Positions 20,981-32,800 of a DNA stretch of 64,000 bases are shown in pieces. Every line of letters begins with the position of its first letter. Position 1 is the first letter of the stretch. Below the pieces are notes generated by a model. The model worked only from the letters and a program-made list of their open reading frames with translations, had not been told where the DNA came from and searched no databases. Both the position numbers and the translations under genes were made by a program. The DNA is from Vicia villosa. Taxonomy: Eukaryota > Streptophyta > Magnoliopsida > Fabales > Fabaceae. The stretch covers positions 1 through 64,000 of the forward strand of contig NW_026705333.1 of NCBI RefSeq assembly GCF_029867415.1, given 5' to 3'.

Positions 20981-22162
20981 TGTTAGGAGTAAATTAATGG
21001 TAAATTCATGTGTTAATAGAAGTAATTTAGTCTCCAAACCAATGCAAAATGTGATGAATCCATAGGTTTTTATGAAGAATTGAACTGAACAAGTTTAGTT
21101 CGTGCGTAAAGCAAATCGAATCACTTGTGGGTGTTATTGTTGCAGGTTTAGAGCTGAATTGAAGCTTGAGAAGAACATGAGGAGGAAAGAGAGCTGGAAG
21201 TCTCAAAGGCAGAAGAAAAGGATGGAAATTGCAAAGAGCGCGCCGCGAGAGTCCTAGAGCGCGCCGCGGAAACATCTCTGTTTTGAAGCGCGCCGCGCCA
21301 GCCCGTTGCCGCGCCGCGGCCTCGGCGTTAAAAGCCCAAAAATTCTGTTTAAAAGCCCTAGCTTCCAAGAGAGAAAGGGTGGTTAGAGAACTTTGTAAAG
21401 AGCGAAATTAGGAGAGCATTCTGAGTTTGCAATCAAGAACAACAATTGAAGGCCAATTCTTTACCAATTGAAGACATTCCATTGATGAAGATGAATCCTT
21501 CTATTAATTCTTGTGTGTTCTTCATGTCTATGGAGAGCTAAATCCCTCTTGTTGGGTCTAAGGTAGTAGTTAACCTATGATTATACATTACCATTGATTA
21601 ATTCCTGTGAACAATTGTTTGAATTCATTATCAATAAGAAACCTTGTTTTTAATTTACATCATTGTTGAATCTTCGATCGAAAGAGAGGATTTTTACTTT
21701 TGCCCTAGGTTACTATATTGATTCAATTATAATTTGCAGAGATGGAATTGTAATTGGGTTTTCATAATTATCGTGCTTAATTACTATTATCGTTATTGAT
21801 ATTTGGAGAGATCGAATCTCATTCCGGTAAAAGTTTATCTAATTTGATTTGCAGACATGGAATCTTATTTGAGGATAAGTGAAGATACTGATTCAAAGGA
21901 TTGTTCTATTGCGAATTAATTGATAATTGTATAGGATTAGGTTGATGAACCCTAAAGGCTCAACATCTTTCTTTACTTGTTAACACAAAGTCCTTTACTT
22001 ACTTTTATTTTATTATTTGCTTTTGATATTATTAGAAGTATAAAACAAACCAAACCAAATTTCCTAACTCAAAATAAACAACTATAGAACGGCAGTGATA
22101 TTAACCAATCCCTGTGGATACGATATATTACAGAAAATATTTACCCACAAATACTTTCAACA
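20981..22162 (+). mobile_element. 3' LTR of element C
   Basis: A 1,182-bp copy of the 5' LTR (offset 4,773 bp) with the same motifs and no difference seen in the parts compared. It ends CTTTCAACA followed by the target duplication cggcg and then the rest of D's primer-binding site. Confidence 0.92.
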
Positions 22163-22173
22163 CGGCGCCAATT

Positions 22174-23342
22174 TGTCGAAAGTATTTTGGGTAAATATTT
22201 TCTAATATCGTATCCACAGAGACTGAGTTAATATTGCTGTCGTTCTATAGTCGAATTATAGTGAGTAGTGAAAAGTATTGATTTTGATTGTTTAATCTTA
22301 AATTGTAAATAACAGAATAAGAATTAAATGGCTAAAAGCTTAAAGAACGAATAACAATGATGATGAATATGTTGAGTTCTAGGATTCATCAACCTATTCA
22401 TATGCAATAATCAATTAATCCACAAGTGAACATCATCTAAGTTATTATCTTCATTCATCCTCAAAACTGATATTATGTCTAATGATCAATTTAGAAACAC
22501 CTCCACCGATTTGATATTCGATCTCTCAGAATAACTATAAAGATAAAGGGAATTAACCACGATGATTTATGAAAACTTCTTCAAAATCTCATCTCTGAGT
22601 ATTAATCAACAAGTCAATATAAGAACCTAGGGCAAAAGTATAAACCCTATCTCTCGATTGATAGTTTAACAATGATATAAAATAAAAGCAAGGTTCTTTA
22701 TTGATAATAAAACTTAAACAATTGTTCACAGGAATTAATCAAAGTAATTGCATCTTCATAGGTTAACTACTACCTTAAACTTAACACAATGGGGTTTAGC
22801 TCTCCATAGACATGAAGAACACACAAAACTTCATAGAGGGATTCATCTTCATCAAGGGAATGTCTTCAATTGATGTTAAATTCTCCGTCGGATATTGTTT
22901 TCTCCTCTGGAATAGGATTGCTCTCTGAAATTCGCTCACCAAAAGATCTCTCTCTTATGAGGATTAGGGCTTCTATTTATAACTTTATTTCTTTTCATGC
23001 AGCTCCCGCGGCGCGGCACGGATTGGCGAGGCACGAGCCAAAGTCAGAAGTGATGGCACGTCTCGCCCCTTATCACCGCGGCTCGGCCTCTGTTTCATCC
23101 TCCTTCTTTGTGATTTCTCTTCTCCAGAATCTCTACGCCTTCATGTTTCTTCGTCTTTACTTTTCAACATTAAAATCTGCACAAATAACACCCAAAGTGA
23201 TGCAAGTCGCTCTACAATTAGCATCAAACCTCTAGAGTTCAATTCTAACCATAAAATCCTTAAAAATCATAAGATATGTTTAACTTCAGATCAAAAGGTA
23301 GTTAATTTAACACATGAAAATACTACTAATTCACTCCTAACA
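22174..23342 (-). mobile_element. 5' LTR of Athila-type element D
   Basis: On the minus strand it starts TGTTAGGAGTGAATTAGTAG at 23342 and ends CTTTCGACA at 22174. It is 1,169 bp long and recognisably related to LTR C. A TATA box TATAAATAG lies at 22973-22982, with the GC-rich block just upstream of it (higher coordinates, about 23000-23095). The 121-codon plus-strand frame at 22870-23235 runs antisense through the promoter and is not supported as a gene. Confidence 0.88.
22973..22982 (-). promoter_or_regulatory. TATA box of LTR D
   Basis: Minus-strand TTATAAATAG within LTR D, about 360 bp from its start, downstream of a GC-rich promoter-proximal block. Position and sequence match the boxes of the other LTRs in this window. 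Confidence 0.5.
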
Positions 23343-24024
23343 ACCACTTAGAAGCAGCTCCAGTCAAACTATCTTGGAAATAGTGGATCAACAGTCGTTG
23401 ATCGTCAGTGTGAGTGGATATCTTCCTTACATACATCACCAAATGCGCCTGAGGACAGGAATTTCCTTTATACTTCTCGAATTCAGGCAACTTGAACTTA
23501 GCAGGTACTTTCACATTGGGAACAAGGCAGAGATCATGCACATTCTTTCCAAACAGTTCTTTCCCACGGAGAGCTTTCATCTCTTTCTGCAATTCTTAAA
23601 ATTAATCTTGGAAACCATCCATTCTGTCGTGAACACCCAAACCTTCACTTGGCGCAACATCATAAATGGGCTTTGGGACAAAAGGACCGGTATGGACAAT
23701 AGGAGACGTGTTGATCATAACAGGAGTCAAAGGACGAGTCATCTCAGGGACAGACAGATAACCTTCAAGCATACCCCAGGGATATCCATTAGGCATACGT
23801 TGCTGAGTAGCACCAACAGGAACAACAGGAATTGTTGTAGCAGCGATTTCAGAAACCACAGTGGCCTGACCTTGAGCTTGGGCATTGGGAGGAGGATCCT
23901 GATTCTGATTCTGATTCTGAGTAGCCATCAGTGTCTCAATTAGAGCAGTGAGACGCTCCACACCAGATCTCAAAGTAACAACCTCTTCACGTAGCTCACG
24001 ATTCTCTTGCTCAAGTCCTTCCAT
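23343..24024 (-). pseudogene. gag N-terminus of element B, cut by element D
   Basis: Starts with the ATG at 24024 (MEGLEQENRELREEVVTL), a coiled-coil-like opening, followed by a Gln/Asn/Pro-rich stretch and PNGYPWGMLEGY. Two stops at about 23602-23594 follow GFQD. The frame then continues as MQKEMKALRGKELFG with the capsid entry KFKLPEFEKYKGNSCPQAHL and ends TGAASKW at the insertion point of D. The downstream part of gag is found at 15235, minus a deleted middle. This matches the gag start of Ogre elements. Two breaks plus the insertion make it non-functional. Confidence 0.85.
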
Positions 24025-24308
24025 CTTCTTCTTGCAGTTAGCTCGAGTGTTATATCGGTAGGACAGCTTGATTCACTTCTGTATGAAGAACACTGAATAA
24101 GACCTCGGGAATACTCTCGGAAGCAAGACCAAAATGCAGAATGATGCATGAATTGCAATGCAAATGATTTTTTATTTTTATTGGTTTTCAATGAACTTTA
24201 AGACATTAATTGTAAACATTAGCAAAAACAACATAACAAAATCTTCATTAATAATAGAAAAGCTTACAAAAGGATTCAAAGATCCAAAATTACAAAACAA
24301 CGGAAAAG
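24025..24308 (-). other. spacer between ORF1 and gag of element B
   Basis: 284 bp between the ORF1 stop and the gag start, with no gene or clear motif. Confidence 0.6.
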
Positions 24309-25377
24309 CTAAAAACTAGAAGGGAACGCTTCTGACGAAGATCTAACTCCTCTCTGCAGCTTCCTACGGAGCTTCTCCAATGCATATTCATAAAAGGCCT
24401 TCAAATGAGTCTTCTCGACCATCAGCTTATCAGCAACTTCTTTCGATGCAACCGAATCTTCATGACTACCAGAGGAAAATAAATCCTCTTGTTGTCTCTT
24501 TCGCTTTTCACCATGTTGTTGAAGTAGCTCTTCTTGACGACGAATCTTATCATCCTTCTCCATCAACCAACCATCTTGGATATAAAGCATTTCGTCCTTT
24601 TCTTTCAAATGTATCTTCAACTCTTTCTTCTCCATTTCCGAAGCATGAAACTTCTTCTCCCAATCATCTCTTTCCAATCTCAACTTAATCACGAGCTCTA
24701 GGTGCTCCTCACTACTCTCGACGGGAATAGTGAAAGACAATGGTGGAGTAATGAGTAGAGAAAGCTCCTCGAGTAAATAAGGCATCTGAAAAGTGTGAGC
24801 TCTAGCTCGAACCCAATCAGTATAGTCTTTGAGAGCAACACACTACTTCTTTCCCAAATGTCTCTTCCTATCAATATGGCGCCAAGCACGCACAAACCGA
24901 TTTCTCATATCTGAATCTCCATCCTGATTAAGATAAAAGATTCCTGACACAAGAATACTAGTAGGTCGCTCCTTCAGGGGGTAACAGAATTGACGCCTTG
25001 CAAGAATGAGATTGTAGGTAATTCCTCCTTGTATACCAAAAAGAGGTACATTAGGGAATTCTCCACAACTATCAATGATCTCACCAATGTCATAAGCAGG
25101 ATTGTACCAATGGATATTCCCATTAGTAAGAGGCATGATCTTTTGAGACCACGATAGACCATCAGGGTTGCTCAAGAAATTCTTAGTCTGAGGTAAGTGC
25201 GAAATAAACCACTTATAGAGCAAAGGAGTGCAACAGTTGATAAGTCCACCTTTCTTATCAGTCCTATGGTGAATGGAATGATAAGTATCCCCAAGCAAAG
25301 TAGGCACAGGATTCCCAATCATGAAGATCCAAATAGCATTAACATCGACAAAGTTGTCAATGTTGGGAAAGAGTATC
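24309..25377 (-). pseudogene. ORF1 (DUF7745-like) C-terminal part of element B
   Basis: Continues ORF1 leftward from the solo-LTR insertion. The first segment (LILFPNIDNFVDVNAIWIF, NPVPTLLGDTYHSIHHRTDK, GGLINCCTPLLYKWF, WYNPAYDIGEII) is the second half of the conserved domain and ends HLGKK before a TAG at 24845-24843. The frame resumes in phase (CVALKDYTDWVRARAHTFQ) and ends in a strongly helical, charged region (24785-24309: LVIKLRLERDDWEKKFHASE, then KEKDEM, EELLQQHGEKRKRQQEDL) that looks like a coiled coil. So ORF1 is a globular domain plus C-terminal coiled coil. The single nonsense codon and the insertion inactivate it. The function of this protein in Ogre elements is unknown. Confidence 0.82.
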
Positions 25378-25445
25378 AAACCTGTCATACCCCAAAATTT
25401 GCCCTCTTATAATTGCGAATGTCATTTTATTTCGATTAATTGACA

Positions 25446-25512
25446 TAACGCAGTTGGTGAGAATTGAGGGCAAAAGACGCACGACCCAGATGTCCTGGGG
25501 TCGAATCCCACT
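25446..25512 (+). other. tRNA-like A/B-box module inside the solo LTR
   Basis: taacgcagttggtgag (25446-25461) resembles a tRNA D-arm/A box. ctggggtcgaatcccac, ending at about 25512, resembles a T-arm/B box (GGTTCGANTCC), and a short T-rich tail follows. The spacing of about 50 bases is right for a tRNA. It is not a functional tRNA: acceptor stem and anticodon arm are not evident. Confidence 0.45.
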
Positions 25513-28500
25513 TTTAACACTTTTCCTCTTTTATTAGTTTTCTATTTCTAACTTCATTTTTATCAAAAAAAAATCAATAAAATCCATAAAATATTCAAAG
25601 ATGACAAAAATAGTTTTTTTTCATGTAATTAATTAATATTTTCATGCATATTACTTTTTTCCACTTCTTGCATTTTTATCATAAAATATTCCAAAATAAA
25701 TCTTTGTCATATTTTAGAAGAAGACCACGATTAATTAAAATAATTATAATTCTCAATCAAAAATATTTGATTTTTGGGCTTTTTATTATTTTTGTTAATT
25801 ATGGACTTTATTCTTTATTATCTACTTCTAACCTAATTTTATTTTTATGTTATATATAGGTACAAAATCCTAACCTAAGGAGGAGGAACCACTAATCCTA
25901 ATTCTTTCTTCACGTACAGTATTCACTAACCTCTGAATTCACCATATATTTTCTCACCATCACTCTTCATGTTCTATCAAAGCATAAAGAACACGTATTC
26001 ATGAACTCCATCAAAAATCCCCTCTCAATTCACGTTCTCGAAGAAAAGCATACAAAGAGGAGAGTCAAAAGACACAACTCATACTGTTGCTTTAATCGTC
26101 ACTTTGATCTCCTCAGCCAAGAGTCTGTCAACAACGTCGTTACCAAACTCACTGTGAGATTCAACTAATAAGTCTTTAAGTTTTTTTGCAGAGAAAGAAT
26201 CAAGAAAAGAAGAAACAACACAGCATCAACGCACTTGCAGACACGCGTTATAATCCGAGATTCCTTCCATTGACGCATCCAATTCAGGAGCTACGAACAA
26301 CGATTTTGCAGCGCTCCATATGCAACCTTTAACATCATTATCAAACTCGGTATCATTGTTAATCACATCGGTACAACAACAACAATTTTGAATCGACTTC
26401 ACGCTAGGACAGATCGGCGAACATCTCGGACGTAACACCGCGGCAGCTTCACGCTAAGACCGACACTGATTCATACACATCATCTCCGACTAGCTTTTGT
26501 GGCTTCGCGGTATCAACGTCATCATCCTCGATCTAACGGTGCAGCATCACTGAGCAAACAACGTATCTTTGTGTCTTCGATAACTGCAACGGAATAGCAC
26601 CGAATACAACGCAACCAGCCACTGCGAACCTCACCGAATCACCTCTCCATAACCACTCTCAGCCGCGACGGCCCCCACCATAACAAGCTCCTCGCTAATC
26701 TTCGAATTTGTATCGCTCTTTAAGATCTCGGTTTGTTCCTTTTATTCCTTGTTCTTACATTTGTATATTGTGTTTGCCATTAGAAAACGATCTGAATTCG
26801 TAGATTGAACGTAATAGATCTTAGAACGACCTCGATTTTGTCTCGTATCTCTTGTTTGCTGTATATTGTTGATTGACACTTAGAGATGATTTCTGTTGTT
26901 TTTCGTGAGAGCAATTTTCTGGAAATTGTTATATCGTGAGAAAAAGCAGAGAAAGTTGGGGGAGGATGACGATCAAAAGCAGAGAACTGAAAAAGGAGGG
27001 GCGGTTCATCTCATACACATAGTTTTAGGTTTTCTTTTTTGTGTGTTTTAGTTCGGTCATGGGCTTATCCTCAAAGGCCCAGATTTTCTTTCAGCACACC
27101 CCCACGAACCGCCACCCCCTGGCTAATAAGACATCTTGTTCTTGGGCTTCATAATTTTGGCCCTATCCGAATTCTGGTGTGCACCCCATGATTGCCATCT
27201 TCTGGCCCAATCTAAATGTTTTTATTATTTTTAGTTGTTTATTAATTCTTTTACTATTTTCATTTATTTATTTATTTGATAATGGCAAAAACACAAAAAT
27301 ATTAGAATTTAGGTTTTCTTTATTTCATATTAAAAAGCATAAAATATTTGCTTTAATCTTAATATTTCCCTTTTAGAAGTTAATATGGCTATTTTAGTTT
27401 TTTCCTTTTAATCAATAATTGTTCATATGTCATTACTATTTTCTACCCATTTTCTTGTTTATTGCGAGGTACATTCGAGCTGTTCATCTATTCTCGTGGA
27501 CATTTGCAAATTCATCCTCAATCTCCTCCACTGGATCTCGCTAATTCCATATCTAATGGGTCAGAACGCGCTGCTCCACCACAAACCCACCTCACCTGAT
27601 CATAGCTAAGGTTACCTCGAAATCCTCCAAAAAGCTAAGTTCTAATTCCTCTTTTTACTGATTTAAATATCACCCTTTTTTATTTATTTTGTCTTATAAA
27701 GTATACATTAGAGTTTGCCTTTGACTGTCAATGAACTCCTCCTACACTTACCCATTTGTTGTTTATTTTTCCTTTTCAAATTTCACTATTTTTCCTTTTC
27801 AAATTTTCAGGGTTAACCAACCGGTCAAAGCTCAAATGTTCGTTAACCCTAGAAACTCATCTTTGAATTTCTTTATTATTATTACTTATGTCAAACCTCC
27901 TTGCTCTGGTGGGGTTTTTATTATTGCCTTTTCCCCTTCCCCATGTTTTATCATGTAACTGCTTCGAGGTTGTATTGTTTGGCCTTGAAGGCACTTAAAA
28001 CTGCATTATATTATTGCATGGTTAGTAATTTAGGGAGTGTAACCTTGAACTGAATATAGAATCACTTAATTACAAGATAACTTATTCTGAATCTGATCAC
28101 GTGATTGTTGCACCCACGCACCTTTTATGGAACCCCTCTTGTTGCATGTTGCCTGTTGCCTTGTGTTTTAATGCAGAATAGCCAAGTCCCTCGAATACGA
28201 GGACACCTCAGCAATGTTGCCCTCAATTCATTCAAAGATCATAAGTCCCTAATGATGCTGCCTTTGATTCGCCAAATATGATCTCGTCCCTCGAAGTTGC
28301 CTACGAAGTGCTGAGGTATCCTCCGGTTGCCTAAAAGTAAATGGCTATTCTGATCCTTCCCTTTGACTACCTGCCCCTCTATGACAGGGACAGTCTTATG
28401 GCGAACGATAATTTCGACGACCCTTCAACCTCCAAATAAAAGGACTTCCCTACCCTCCTATGGTATGGATAGCCCTGAAAGGCTAAAAGAACCTTTTTCA

Positions 28501-28672
28501 TCTAACCAGGTAATTGCCCCTAATTGCTTTGCTCTGGCTTAAATCTTTTTCTTACACTTTTTCATAAACCTTCAAAAAGCTACGCTCATTTACGAGCTAA
28601 AGTCCTTATTTCTCTTCTTCTACATTTCTAAAACTTTTGGCTTCAAAACTAAAGAGCAAAGCAATTAAGAGC

Positions 28673-28719
28673 CCATGGAAAACCATGGATGCAAAGGGTG
28701 CCTTACACCTTCCCTTTGC
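28673..28719 (+). promoter_or_regulatory. conserved double hairpin near the end of the solo LTR
   Basis: Stems ccatgg (28673-28678) with ccatgg (28683-28688) around aaaa, then gcaaaggg (28691-28698) with ccctttgc (28712-28719). About 142-188 bp from the LTR end, in LTR sense. Confidence 0.65.
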
Positions 28720-28866
28720 ATAAATTACCCCCCGAACTCAGTTTTTATTTAAAAGGTTTTTCCTGTTCTTTTAGCCTTTTTGATAATTTGGATAAAATAA
28801 AAGTCGGTGGCGACTCTTGCTTACCGTGAAATTTCAAATAAAGTCATTTCACCGTATTACAAAACC

Positions 28867-29350
28867 ATAGATGAGCAAGGCTAAAAATGTCTCAAAAGCG
28901 ATCATACTTCCTTTACTAGCCAACATAGAAGCCTTTTCGATCAAGAACTTAGAAGTCAAATCCCCAAATCCCTCCTTTTTTGGTCATATTTGCTTTCACA
29001 TCTGATATCTTCAACTGAAGAAGCTCTGCTATCTCATCAACCTGAGGCTCTTTCTCCAGACCACTAAATGGTATATTATCCGTAACTGGAAAACCAATCC
29101 AATAAGAATACTCCTCCAAAGTGGGCATAAGCTGATAATCCAGAAAGGTGAAACAATAATAAATCGGGTCATAAAACTGCACAAGAGTCTCGAGAATCCC
29201 TTTCTCCACTTTGGTCTTCAAGATAGAGATCAATTTCCCATAACGGTTTCTGAAGTTGTCAAGATTAGGAACCAAAGTTGCTAGCTCTTTCAACTCTTTC
29301 GCACTTGAACTCCTGAAGGTGTAATTCTTGATGCTTCTCTTTTGATCCAT
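28867..29350 (-). pseudogene. ORF1 (DUF7745-like) N-terminal part of element B
   Basis: I chose the ATG at 29350 (MDQKRSIKNYTFRSSSAKEL), because the start aligns with the ORF1 start of element A; the frame is open further upstream. The conserved block YYCFTFLDYQLMPTLEEYSY, followed by a WIGFPV turn, corresponds to the block in A. A one-base insertion near 28955 puts a stop after GIWGF; in the other frame the protein continues TSKFLIEKASMLASKGSMIA to the solo-LTR insertion at 28866. Resemblance to the plant mobile domain (T-L-E-D/E ... G-L/F-P-V) is an inference. Confidence 0.82.
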
Positions 29351-30118
29351 AGTACCTGTGATGTTTACAAACAAAGTCTCTAAGTTCCTTGAAAACCATT
29401 TGTGAAGGTCATTTTTATGAATGCATGAATGCATGGTTTATGCATCAATCACAATCAAGAGCACACAAGATTCACACAAATCACACAAAATCACACAGTA
29501 CAGGTTCAAAGGTTCGACGTCACGAGCATGGAGCCATGGGTCTACCCATCCCACAAGGCGTGATCTAAGGAATTTTGTACCTGCCGATCGGGTTCTACAA
29601 AGGTTCCCAGAGTTTTCAATCTTCTATTGGATATTACCGGCACGCACAATTGCTCATGGGCGCCAATAATATGCCTAAAAAGACCTCGTCTGAGCGTAGC
29701 ATCGCATGATAACAAGCTCAAATTGGTACTTGACCTTGTTTCTGCGCTACATCCTAAGAAGGCTTAGATGGGTTAAAAGGGTTCTAGGCCATTCAGCTTC
29801 TATGGACACTCACTATTGAAAGTAATAGCGTTCTTACGATGATTCGTAACAACATCTACTACCTTCCATGAGGCCTCCACTGATTGGGGTTCCACCATAT
29901 GACGCTCATGGTAAGGATTGCTCCTGACATGCGACTATTGGTCTTACCACCTCCTATCTCAAGTTACTCACCAAAGTCCGGGTTAGAAATTTATCTCATC
30001 ATAGAGGAACCATCGAGCACCAAAAAGAAAATAAAGAAAATAAACAAACAAAGCACACAACAATATATACAAATAAAAACACACAGATAAACAAAAATAG
30101 GCTTAACACACTTAAAAC
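29351..30118 (-). other. untranslated leader of element B
   Basis: About 770 bp between primer-binding site and ORF1, without a supported gene. Comparable in size and place to 409-1077 of element A. Confidence 0.6.
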
Positions 30119-30140
30119 TGAATCCCCAATGAAGTCGCCA
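30119..30140 (-). other. primer-binding site of element B
   Basis: Minus-strand TGGCGACTTCATTGGGGATT begins with the obligatory TGG. It differs in the middle from the site of element A (CTCTGCTGGGGA against CTTCATTGGGGA), so A and B probably use different or diverged primers. Confidence 0.75.
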
Positions 30141-30311
30141 TTTCTTCTATAGCGGGGAAAATCTGAGATCAAAGCCATAGGATTGACTCGACTCAATATT
30201 TCAGTGAAAGTCGCCACCGCGCTTTATTATTTCCAAAGGAAAAGGGAAAAGTACGAAAAAAACCCAAAGTTTAAAACAAGAAAGAGATCTTAGGTACGGA
30301 TGTTGATTATA

Positions 30312-30357
30312 CAAGGGGAAGGTTTTAAGCACCCCTCATATCTGTGGTATTCCACAG
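30312..30357 (-). promoter_or_regulatory. conserved double hairpin near the end of LTR B
   Basis: ctgtgg (30342-30347) pairs with ccacag (30352-30357) around tatt, next to a weaker stem of caagggg (30312-30318) with acccctc (30331-30337). About 163-208 bp from the LTR end. The stem sequence differs from LTR A at three positions, with matching changes on the other arm. Confidence 0.65.
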
Positions 30358-32236
30358 GAACCTTTTTGAAAATCTGTGTCGTGTGTGCTAAAAAGAGAGT
30401 TTGTTTTATTTTTAAAATAAGCTCTGCAAGACATTAAGCCTTGTGCCTACATACCTCCTCGGTGCAATGGAGAAGTCAGAGCTAATGTAGTTCCGTTTAA
30501 AAGGGAAAAACGTTTTAAAAACGAATAAACACTTTATCGTCGTCGGAGAGAAATACTCAGCCATTGATCTTGAGCATGAGAACAAACGAGTTCTTTGCAT
30601 CGCAAAGGAAAGAAGGGCTCCATCTCGGATATAAATCAACAAGTATGCCACTAGCTCTCTCACGCGGAAAAGATCTCATTATATCAATCAATTTCAAAAT
30701 CGTGGGGTATCGCCACTCGTTTCAACAATTAGTCGGGTCTAAACTTTTGAAGAAAAAGGCCACTAAGGGCAAAAGATATTTTAAAGAAAGGTTTCAAAAA
30801 GGTTTTACAAACATAAGAAGGTTTTTGAAAAAGAGAGAAGATTTTGAAAATCTAAGAAGTGGGAGGAGATGAAGAGGCTATCTTATTGCGTAAAATAAAA
30901 GCTAAGGAAAGAAACGGTCTAACCGAAGAAGAAGCCAACACTTGACATTACGAGTCAAGGTAGATTTCCCATCATTTGGACTATCAATACCAAACCAACA
31001 AATTACCACTTGGGGATCCAGATGAACTTATTATCTTAGCACCACTTTGCATTAAGCACATTAAACTTCTGATGAAAATCGGGCAGAGTAACGGCTATTT
31101 TCGGGTAAAATCCTTATATCAATGCCTTGGAATTAACCATCAAGGACTTTCAAGGAAATACCTGCATACACAAACAGACAACAATCTAATGCCAGACAGA
31201 CAGAATAACAACAGAGTAATAATATCATAACAAGGTCCAGAGGTACTAAGTCCATAAGTCCGAATCTCCAAAATGCTCGGGATAGTAACCAATAGTCCGA
31301 AAGAGAGCCTTAAACGTTTTTTAGATTTTTGTTGTTTATTAGTGTTTTAGCATAAAAGTAAAGTATGGTCCAAGTGGACAAAAGAAAATAGCGGAAACAT
31401 AAACATAGCGTCCAAATGGACAAAGAGAAAATAGCGGAATATAAACGTCCAAATGGGCAAAGAGAAAATAGCGGAAACATAAACCTGATGAAATGATAAA
31501 ATAAAGCGATAAAGCAAGAAATATAAAGAGCAATATAATAAATTGCGGAAATTAAAGTTAGTTGTTAGATGTTAAATATAACCATCTTGAAACTTGTCAA
31601 GTATGTTATCAAAGTTAGTAATAAAGATCGATGGTCAGTGAAGGGTGTTCTCGGATTTAAATTCAATGGACATTTATCAGAAGCTTGATAAAATCATAGT
31701 GACTACACGATAAACCTCCATAAGTCTTAAATCAACCGCATACAATTCTCTTCCATATTTGATCTTTTTTTATTCGGGACACGAAATATTGCGCTATGTT
31801 AAGTAGATCGCCAAGTGATTTATGTAGAAATCACCCTACAACGAGGCCGGTCAAAACTTTATGTGCTAATGCATGCGAGAGAAGCGATATGTAGATCACT
31901 CTCCGAAAGCAATACCGCACGAAAATAAAAAATAGGGAGTGATCTAGTCTTTACCAAGAATCCATAAGAATTCTCAAGGTATTAAGACTTTCATCGATCA
32001 AAATAAAAAGAAATAAAAGATGGAACCACATTCAAAAGCTCCTTTCATCCATAATTTCAATCACTTAATATTGCGGATTTGGATTCTCATCTTATCGACA
32101 CCCTAAGTCCATTGAAATTAGAGAGAAATTAGGCCTCTAACTTGTTATTCAAAGAAAATATCAAAAGAATGGAGTAGAAGAAGAGTTAGAACCAAAAACA
32201 AGTCAAAAAACCACAAAAACAAGCATTCTGCCTTAA

Positions 32237-32344
32237 GGAAATCGATTTCCCTCTGCAGGGAATCAATTTCCTGCCTTCAGACTTCAAAAACAGGCACAAA
32301 AAACAAAGTGGAAATCGATTTCCCTCTGGAGGAAATCGATTTCC
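32237..32344. repeat. cluster of four GGAAATCGATTTCC palindromes in LTR B (5' copy)
   Basis: Copies at 32237-32250, 32258-32271 (changed to AATCAATTTCC), 32310-32323 and 32331-32344, plus two upstream of the TATA box at 33042-33055 and 33063-33076. Four copies lie about 420-530 bp downstream of the predicted transcription start. Confidence 0.85.
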
Positions 32345-32790
32345 TGCGCACAGTTTTGAACAAAACAGCATTATGCACTATAAAACTCAATTTAGACAAA
32401 CATACAAACACCTTATGATCACATATCCATTGGAGCACGAATTTTCCACCAATTCACCATCAAATAGGACCAATATAGCATCAAAGATGCATTGAACACA
32501 AGCAACAAATATCTACATCTTAGAGTTTAGGAATTTACCAATTCTTGAACCAAATGTTGAAGTAGCTTCAAGAACAAGCACAAGATGTGTAGATCCTTCA
32601 AAATTGGAGATGAACAATCAAAGAAAAGAGTGAAATGTAGGAGGTTTAGTTCAAAACTAGTAAGATTCAATGTGAATCTCACTAATTCTATGAAAATGAA
32701 CTTTGGGTGAGGGTTTTGGAAAGGGTGAGAAATGAATTTGCAAGAACTTTTTTGGCTCTCCAAGCTTGAGAAATGGGGGAGTAGAGACCT

Positions 32791-32800
32791 CTATTTATAG
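32791..32800 (-). promoter_or_regulatory. TATA box of the 5' LTR of B
   Basis: Minus-strand CTATAAATAG about 540 bp inside the LTR, conserved in the 3' copy. It would place the RNA start near 32765 and give a leader of about 2.6 kb before the primer-binding site. Confidence 0.55.

Larger units (their letters stand above)
16208..22162 (+). mobile_element. non-autonomous Athila-type element C, complete and young
   Basis: A 5,955-bp element with LTRs 16208-17389 and 20981-22162 (1,182 bp each). The TSD cggcg flanks it at 16203-16207 and 22163-22167. It has a tRNA-Asp primer-binding site, one ORF (17681-19369), a 1.6-kb 3' region and a polypurine tract. The LTRs look identical where I compared them, including identical chance ORFs at the same offset, so the insertion is recent. 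The ORF lacks capsid, reverse transcriptase, RNase H and integrase core. Mobilisation must therefore have used proteins of a related autonomous element. Confidence 0.92.
15241..23342 (-). mobile_element. Athila-type element D, truncated, split by element C
   Basis: It consists of a 5' LTR (23342-22174), a primer-binding site, a leader and an N-terminal gag fragment (16093-15256). It then stops abruptly against gag of B near 15240. Its right flank is accac (23343-23347); no copy of that is found at the left junction and there is no 3' LTR. The left end is therefore a deletion that removed D's pol and 3' LTR together with the middle of B's gag. Element C lies inside D's primer-binding site. The left boundary is uncertain by about 10 bp. 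Confidence 0.8.
25383..28861 (+). mobile_element. solo Ogre-like LTR inserted in ORF1 of B
   Basis: Starts TGTCATACCCCAAAATTTGC and ends ACCGTATTACA. It is flanked by perfect 5-bp duplications aaacc (25378-25382 and 28862-28866) and has no internal region, so it is a solo LTR from recombination between two LTRs (3,479 bp). Joining the flanks restores the ORF1 reading across GG/TTT. It contains a TATA-like ttatatatagg (about 25852) and the double hairpin near its end (28673-28719). A second member of the same family, in the other orientation, is the LTR at 62094-64000. Frames inside (for example 26226-26438, 27179-27958) have no domains. Confidence 0.92.

Noticed and set aside
22870..23235. 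121-codon plus-strand frame
   Set aside because: Antisense to the promoter region of LTR D; no recognised domain.
23374..23943. 189-codon plus-strand frame
   Set aside because: Shadow of the gag start of element B on the other strand.
25446..25512. Functional tRNA gene
   Set aside because: Only A- and B-box-like arms are seen; acceptor stem and anticodon arm are missing.
26226..27958. Several short frames in the solo LTR
   Set aside because: No domains, inside a non-coding LTR.
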